From: Aestuariirhabdus litorea
GTDB lineage: Bacteria > Pseudomonadota > Gammaproteobacteria > Pseudomonadales > Aestuariirhabdaceae
Direction of reading: 5' to 3'
Assembly (NCBI RefSeq): GCF_003864255.1
Contig: NZ_QWEZ01000001.1
Span: forward strand, 620,001 to 684,000
DNA length: 64,000 nt
The translations under genes and the position numbers were made by a program. Of the stretch, positions 59,514 to 64,000 are shown in pieces; positions within the stretch are counted from its first letter, which is position 1; each line of letters opens with the position of its first letter. The notes under the pieces were generated by a model, which made no database searches, was not told the DNA's origin, and was given only the letters and a program-made list of their open reading frames with translations.

Positions 59514-60628
59514 GTGGCAGCGAGGAGACAGCAAATCAGCAGCGGGGAATGACACTCTCCCAGCGCTGGTTTTTGCTGGGTATCCTGGTGACGACCGGCG
59601 GCCTGGTCTATCTGCTCAGCCCGATACTGGCTCCTTTCCTGGTGGCCATGATACTGGCCTACCTGGGTGATCCGGTCGCAGATCGGCTGGAGGCCTACGG
59701 CTGGTCCCGGACCGGTGCGGTGGTCGGTGTGTTCGCTGTGATGACACTCATTCTGCTGGCGGTGCTGCTGATTGTGATCCCCTTGCTGGGGGTTCAGCTG
59801 AAGTATCTGGTTACCAACCTGCCCGACTGGATTCGCGGACTGGAGCAGTACCTGATGCCTCGTTTGAAGGCGTATCTGGGGGCCGACGCCGAGCAGTGGC
59901 AGCTGTCATCGGTGGTCGCCAGCCTTAAGGAAAGCTGGCAGGGGATCGGTAATCTGTTACTGGGTGGGGTGCAGTCGGTCTCCCGCTCCGGGCTCGCCTT
60001 TGCGGGTTGGCTGGCGAACCTGGTGTTGATTCCAGTGGTGGCATTTTACCTGTTGCGGGACTGGGATATCCTGATGGCCAAACTGTCGGATCTGCTTCCG
60101 CTTAACCTGCAACCCGTGGTGGGCAAGCTGGCACTGGAATGCGACGAGGTGCTGGGAGCCTTCCTTAAGGGACAGATGGTGGTGATGATCTGCCTTGGGC
60201 TGATCTACTCCGTAGGCTTATGGTGGGTTGGACTCAAGCTCGCGCTGGTGATCGGCCTGCTGGCGGGGCTGGCCAGTATCGTTCCCTATATGGGCTTTAT
60301 CCTGGGGATTGGCGCTGCCTTGATCGCGGGCCTGTTCCAGTTTGACGGCTACCTTCCCCTGCTGTTGATCGGCGCCGTTTTCATGGTGGGACAGTTGCTG
60401 GAGGGGATGGTGCTGACGCCCATGCTGGTGGGGGATCGCATCGGACTGCACCCGGTGGCGGTTATTTTTGCCATAATGGCGGGCGGGCAGCTGTTTGGTT
60501 TTACCGGCATACTACTGGCGCTGCCGGTGGGGGCGGTGATCGTGGTGTTGTTGCGCCATCTGCATGATCACTACCGGCAAAGCCACCTGTACCACGCGGA
60601 CACCCACGAACGGACCAATGAGAATTAA
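59510..60628 (+). CDS. AI-2E family transporter (PerM-type)
   Basis: A protein of up to 372 residues with about eight membrane segments and the AI-2E/PerM family patterns: YLLSPILAPFLVAMILAYLG, SIVPYMGFILGIGAALIAG and a C-terminal GFTGILLALPVGAVIVVLL. Named for an autoinducer exporter, but members transport varied ions or solutes. The start is uncertain: TTG 59510 overlaps the previous stop, GTG 59495 and ATG 59549 are alternatives. Hda follows 12 bases after. Confidence 0.9.
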   Translation: MSGSEETANQQRGMTLSQRWFLLGILVTTGGLVYLLSPILAPFLVAMILAYLGDPVADRLEAYGWSRTGAVVGVFAVMTLILLAVLLIVIPLLGVQLKYLVTNLPDWIRGLEQYLMPRLKAYLGADAEQWQLSSVVASLKESWQGIGNLLLGGVQSVSRSGLAFAGWLANLVLIPVVAFYLLRDWDILMAKLSDLLPLNLQPVVGKLALECDEVLGAFLKGQMVVMICLGLIYSVGLWWVGLKLALVIGLLAGLASIVPYMGFILGIGAALIAGLFQFDGYLPLLLIGAVFMVGQLLEGMVLTPMLVGDRIGLHPVAVIFAIMAGGQLFGFTGILLALPVGAVIVVLLRHLHDHYRQSHLYHADTHERTNEN

Positions 60629-60640
60629 GCTGCTTCTGCT

Positions 60641-61345
60641 ATGAGCCATCCTGTGCAACTCCCCCTGGGCATTCGCCTGCGCGATGACGCCACTTTCGAT
60701 AACTTTGTCGGGGGGGATAACGGTACCCTGCTGGCTATGCTCGATCCCCGCCGCCAAGAGGCGGGAGACCAGGAATTGCTGTTCTACCTCTACGGCAATC
60801 CTGGAGTCGGCGTTAGCCACCTGCTGGAGGCCGCCTGTCACCAGGCACAGTTGAGTGGGCAAAGCAGTGTCTACCTGCCGCTGGCGGAGCTGGATGATTA
60901 TCCGGCGACGCTGCTGGATGGGCTGGAGAATCTGGATCTGGTCTGTATCGATGACCTTCAGCAGGTCGCCGGCTCCGCCGTGTGGGAGGAGGGACTGTTT
61001 CACCTGTTTAACCGCGTGCGGGAAAGTGGTACCCGGTTATTGATCGGGGCCCGGCAGACCCCCGCCAAGATGGGGATACAGCTACCGGACCTGGTCTCCC
61101 GCCTGGGCTGGGGGCTGGTGTTTCAGGTGCAGCCACTGGACGATGAGCGCAAGTGTGAAGCCCTTATCCTGCGAGCCCGTAACCGGGGGCTCGAGCTGAG
61201 CGAGGAGCTGGCGCGCTATATCCTGTCCCGCAGTGCCCGGGGGATGGGAGCCCTCTTTAACGTGCTGGAGCTGCTCGACAATGCCTCCCTGAGGGATAAG
61301 CGGCGATTGACGCTGCCCTTCATCAAGCAGGTGATGGGCTGGTAA
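60641..61345 (+). CDS. hda: DnaA regulatory inactivator Hda
   Basis: A 234-residue AAA+ protein that, with the DNA-bound sliding clamp, stimulates ATP hydrolysis by DnaA after initiation. The N-terminal clamp-binding motif is VQLPLGI (residues 5-11). The nucleotide loop reads GNPGVGVSHLL (52-62), with Val58 in place of the usual Lys/Arg. The C-terminal domain has ARYILSRSARGMGALFNVLE with the arginine-finger region. It follows DUF2066 and the transporter gene in a conserved order. Confidence 0.94.
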   Translation: MSHPVQLPLGIRLRDDATFDNFVGGDNGTLLAMLDPRRQEAGDQELLFYLYGNPGVGVSHLLEAACHQAQLSGQSSVYLPLAELDDYPATLLDGLENLDLVCIDDLQQVAGSAVWEEGLFHLFNRVRESGTRLLIGARQTPAKMGIQLPDLVSRLGWGLVFQVQPLDDERKCEALILRARNRGLELSEELARYILSRSARGMGALFNVLELLDNASLRDKRRLTLPFIKQVMGW

Positions 61346-61387
61346 GGGCCGCAGTCCCGGCGCGGGGCTTTAGGGTTTGTTGTCGGC

Positions 61388-61909
61388 TTACTGGGTGTAC
61401 AGCTCGATGCGCTCGGCTGTCATGGAGTAACCCGCGCTACCCAGTTCCGAGTCGTAGCCCTGGATGCTGAGCACCCCCTCCACCCAGAAGGGGTCGTAGA
61501 GGGCGTCGGCGGAGAGTCCTTGCGGATAACGGACATGGATGATCTGGTTGGGGGGCGGGGGCGGCACATGGATGCAGGCGCCAAAGTAGGGTACCAGAAG
61601 CAGCTCGCGGATCACCTCGTCGTCACCGAATTCCAGCGGAACCACATAGCCCGGAATGCGAATTCGCTGCTGGTCCAGCTCGGTCACCAGTTGCGGGCTG
61701 CGCTGCAACCCCTCGATACGCGCCTTGGCCTCCTCGATCATCTGTTCGGTCATGGCCTCCAGGTCGTGGTAGTTGGCATTGCGCTCGGCCAGCACCGCTT
61801 CCACCTGGGTTTGCGGAACCAGATCGAGCCAGTCCAGGGTGCGGACATCGGCCAGTGCCAGGGAGGATAGCAGGGTCAGAAGCAGGGTCAGGGTCGGGAT
61901 CGGTTTCAT
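61388..61909 (-). CDS. Secreted DUF3299 protein
   Basis: A 173-residue protein with a signal peptide (PTLTLLLTLLSSLALA). The DUF3299 core is TLDWLDLVP at the front, IRIPGYVVPLEFGDDEVIRE, LVPYFGACIHVPPPPPNQII and YDPFWVEGVL. A Cys-x-His pair in ACIHVPPPPPN could bind metal. It follows the ABC permease gene by 24 bases, a pairing I recognise from zinc-responsive operons such as Vibrio zrg; this assignment is from memory and is tentative. Confidence 0.9.
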   Translation of the reverse strand: MKPIPTLTLLLTLLSSLALADVRTLDWLDLVPQTQVEAVLAERNANYHDLEAMTEQMIEEAKARIEGLQRSPQLVTELDQQRIRIPGYVVPLEFGDDEVIRELLLVPYFGACIHVPPPPPNQIIHVRYPQGLSADALYDPFWVEGVLSIQGYDSELGSAGYSMTAERIELYTQ

Positions 61910-61933
61910 GGTTCTCCGCGGCGTGGGGCCGGT

Positions 61934-63277
61934 TCAGGTGCGAGGACTCAGCCCATCACTGAGGGATTGTCGATAGGCGCGCCAGGCGGGCAAGAGCCCT
62001 ACGATAAGGGCTCCCAGAATAACAGCGGTGAGTATGCCCAGGTCATAGGCCGTAGGCGCGCTGATGGCAATCTCAATGCCATAGGCCTGGCTGATCAGCG
62101 GTTGCAGGGCCAGCAGCATGAGGTAGAGCACTCCAGCCCCCAGCAGGCTACCGGCGCCGGCCAGGAGTACCGACTCGCACAGCATCAGCGAGAAGATGTG
62201 CCGCGGACGCGCACCCAGTGCGCGCAGGATCGCCATCTCCCGGCGTCGCTCATTCAACGAGGTCAGAAGGCTGGTCAGCATACCGATCAAGCCGGCGATC
62301 ACCACCAGGCTGGAGATCAGGAGTAGCGCCTGTTCGACGGCCCCGACCAGACTCCATAGCTGACGGAGGGTGACGCCGGGGATAATGGCCAGCAGGGGCT
62401 CCCCCCTGTATTCGTTGATCTCACGTTGCACCAACAGGGTCGTGGCACGGGATTTTAGCCCCACCAGTGCGGCGGTGATGGAGCCCGGCTCGAGTGCGTG
62501 GTGATGGGCGTGTTCCTTGTCCTGTCCTTTTTCGAGCTCCTGTTCGTGCTCGTGCTCCGTCTCGTGCTGGTGCTCGGCTTCTTGCACGCGCTGGCGCCGC
62601 TCTGTGGATGAGGGAGAGGGGGCGCGGGTTCCGCTATCCCAGTCCTCATGGATCAGTTCGATCGCCTCCAGGGAAACATGAATGGTCTGGTCTACCGGGG
62701 TGCCGGTGGGGGCCAGGACGCCGCTGACCCGAAAGGGTTGGTCGTCGTGGTGGACGAAACTGACGCGACCGGTGCCATGGGCCAGTACCACCGGGTCATC
62801 GATACCGTAGCCCAGCGCGCGTGCGACCTCGGCACCGATCACGGCATCCTGGATATCCTTAAACCAACTGCCCTCGGCCAGCTGCAGAGAGGTACGGTTA
62901 CCATAACGGTAGTACGCCAGGTACTGGTCGTTGGTGCCCAATACCCGGTATCCGCGATGGGAATCCCCTAGGGAAAGGGGAATCGTCCAGGCGACCCGGG
63001 GGTTGGCGTTGATCTGCTCATAACTCTCCCAGGAGATGGAGTTAGTGGCGTCACCGATGCGGAAAATGGAGTAGAGCATCAGCTGGATCGGTCCGGTACG
63101 AGCCCCAACGACCAGGTCGGTACCCGACAGGGTTTGTGTGAAACTGCGCTTGGCTTCGGTGCGCAGCTTCTCCACCCCCAGCAGCAGGGCTACGCTGATG
63201 GCAATAGAGACCAGTGTCAGCAGCGCCGTCGTGCGGCGGTTAAGCAGGCTTTTCCAGGCCAGTGGAATGATGGACAT
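61934..63277 (-). CDS. ABC transporter permease (FtsX/MacB type) with a histidine-rich insert
   Basis: A 447-residue permease with an N-terminal membrane helix (TALLTLVSIAISVALLLGV), a large periplasmic part with MacB-like segments, and three C-terminal membrane helices (from VEQALLLISSLVVIAGLIG). Residues about 236-260 form a His/Glu-rich tract (HQHETEHEHE then HAHHH), a likely metal-binding loop. Together with the ATPase that overlaps its start and the DUF3299 gene after it, this looks like a zinc-linked transport system. Confidence 0.9.
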   Translation of the reverse strand: MSIIPLAWKSLLNRRTTALLTLVSIAISVALLLGVEKLRTEAKRSFTQTLSGTDLVVGARTGPIQLMLYSIFRIGDATNSISWESYEQINANPRVAWTIPLSLGDSHRGYRVLGTNDQYLAYYRYGNRTSLQLAEGSWFKDIQDAVIGAEVARALGYGIDDPVVLAHGTGRVSFVHHDDQPFRVSGVLAPTGTPVDQTIHVSLEAIELIHEDWDSGTRAPSPSSTERRQRVQEAEHQHETEHEHEQELEKGQDKEHAHHHALEPGSITAALVGLKSRATTLLVQREINEYRGEPLLAIIPGVTLRQLWSLVGAVEQALLLISSLVVIAGLIGMLTSLLTSLNERRREMAILRALGARPRHIFSLMLCESVLLAGAGSLLGAGVLYLMLLALQPLISQAYGIEIAISAPTAYDLGILTAVILGALIVGLLPAWRAYRQSLSDGLSPRT

Positions 63278-63981
63278 CAGGCTATGGTACTCCGCGGGTG
63301 GGCCCTATTTAGCTGGGGGAGATCAATCACCCTTGAGAAGAGGGGCTCCAGGCTGCGGTCATGGCTGACAAACAGCAGGGTCGAGTGGGCCGCGGCGCAC
63401 TCATCGAACAGCAGACGCAGGAAGCGCTCTCGGGAGTCGGCGTCCAGTGCCGAGGTGGGCTCATCGGCGATCAACAGCTCAGGGGCACCGATCAGGGCGC
63501 GGGCCGCAGCAACCCGCTGCTGCTGTCCGATGCTTAATGCGGATACCGGTTTGTCCAGCAGGTCGGGGGATCCTCCGAGGCCGAGATGCTCCAGCAGTCG
63601 CAACGCTTCCGCCTGCAGCGAAGGGGCGCTGCCCAGTGCCCGCTCCTTACGGCGGCCACTAAAGCGGGTAGGCAGTACGACGTTCTCGACCAGGGACAGG
63701 TAGGGCAGCAGGTTGAACATCTGGAAGATGTAACCGATGTGGTCGCTGCGCAGGTGATCCCGTTCGGCATTCCCCAGTGTTTCGAGGGGGTGTCCCAATA
63801 CGCTGATCGATCCTTGGTTGGGAAGCAGGACTCCCCCAAGCAGCCCCAGCAGGCTGGTTTTTCCGCTGCCGCTGGGGCCGCGGATCAGGACCCGTTCACC
63901 AGCAGCGATCTCCAGCCGCTCGATATCGAGGAGGCTGGCCTGACCCGGCCACGCAAAGGTCACCCCGGTCATGGAGATCAC
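63277..63981 (-). CDS. ABC transporter ATPase of the LolD/MacB type
   Basis: A 234-residue ATPase. Walker A GPSGSGKTSLLGLL, Q-loop IFQMFNLLPYLSL, signature ALSIGQQQRVAAARALIGAP (with SIG rather than SGG), Walker B LLIADEPTSALD and switch His in LFVSHDRSLE are present. It overlaps the permease by one base. GTG 63981 or ATG 63972 is the start, with little sequence left beyond, so the upstream gene of this operon lies outside the window. Confidence 0.92.
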   Translation of the reverse strand: MISMTGVTFAWPGQASLLDIERLEIAAGERVLIRGPSGSGKTSLLGLLGGVLLPNQGSISVLGHPLETLGNAERDHLRSDHIGYIFQMFNLLPYLSLVENVVLPTRFSGRRKERALGSAPSLQAEALRLLEHLGLGGSPDLLDKPVSALSIGQQQRVAAARALIGAPELLIADEPTSALDADSRERFLRLLFDECAAAHSTLLFVSHDRSLEPLFSRVIDLPQLNRAHPRSTIA

Positions 63982-64000
63982 TGGCGTTGCGTCGCCTTGG

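Overview
The window reads as a stretch of GC-rich gammaproteobacterial chromosome, densely packed with genes on both strands. It carries no rRNA, tRNA, CRISPR array, transposase or phage gene that I can see. Several gene orders are typical of gammaproteobacteria: purN-purM opposite DUF2066-PerM-Hda, pyrC-rnt, nrdA-nrdB-2Fe-2S ferredoxin, and an RstA/RstB-like pair. MotY (a sodium-type flagellar motor protein), two chemoreceptors and a second, N-type ATPase suggest a motile marine or halotolerant bacterium, possibly of the Oceanospirillales type. That placement is inference.

Layout. 0.5-5.8 kb: two methyl-accepting chemotaxis proteins around a periplasmic rhodanese, then small DUF proteins. 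6-12 kb: an RNA methylase, a parvulin, the glutathione-dependent formaldehyde pair frmA-frmB, the cobalamin pair cbiB-cobC, and a dienelactone-hydrolase-like protein. 12.5-15.4 kb: small oddities (a tandem PCP-reductase-like protein, a two-CW cysteine protein, a lipoprotein, a degenerate Hint protein, an unknown secreted protein). 15.4-19.3 kb: an acyl-CoA module of two crotonases around an ADP-forming acyl-CoA ligase. 19.5-27.3 kb: AstE-like deacylase, DUF1289, haloalkane dehalogenase, DUF1631 plus PilZ, TrpB2 and a second PLP enzyme. 27.3-31.9 kb: class Ia ribonucleotide reductase with a long, site-rich control region. 31.9-39 kb: two-component system, binding protein, monooxygenase/rhodanese/DUF302 genes, metR and glpK. 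39-45.2 kb: an eight-gene N-ATPase operon. 45.2-50.9 kb: an orphan FbpC-like ATPase, a molybdopterin oxidoreductase, and an iron/redox cluster (grxD, bfr, bfd, peroxiredoxin). 50.9-61.3 kb: rnt, pyrC, motY, argG, gloA, purN, purM, PerM, hda. 61.4-64 kb: an ABC transporter with a histidine-rich loop plus a DUF3299 protein, cut by the window end on its upstream side.

No clearly unprecedented multi-gene system stands out. The strongest leads are: (1) an N-ATPase operon that lacks atpR, whose alpha subunit has Arg for the P-loop Lys and whose c subunit lacks part of the sodium-ligand set; (2) a 775-bp nrdA upstream region with several NrdR boxes, a perfect DnaA box and an FNR-like palindrome; (3) a bfd/peroxiredoxin intergenic region with a good Fur box and an OxyR-like tandem site; and (4) small unassigned proteins built from tandem PCP-reductase-like motifs or eight cysteines.
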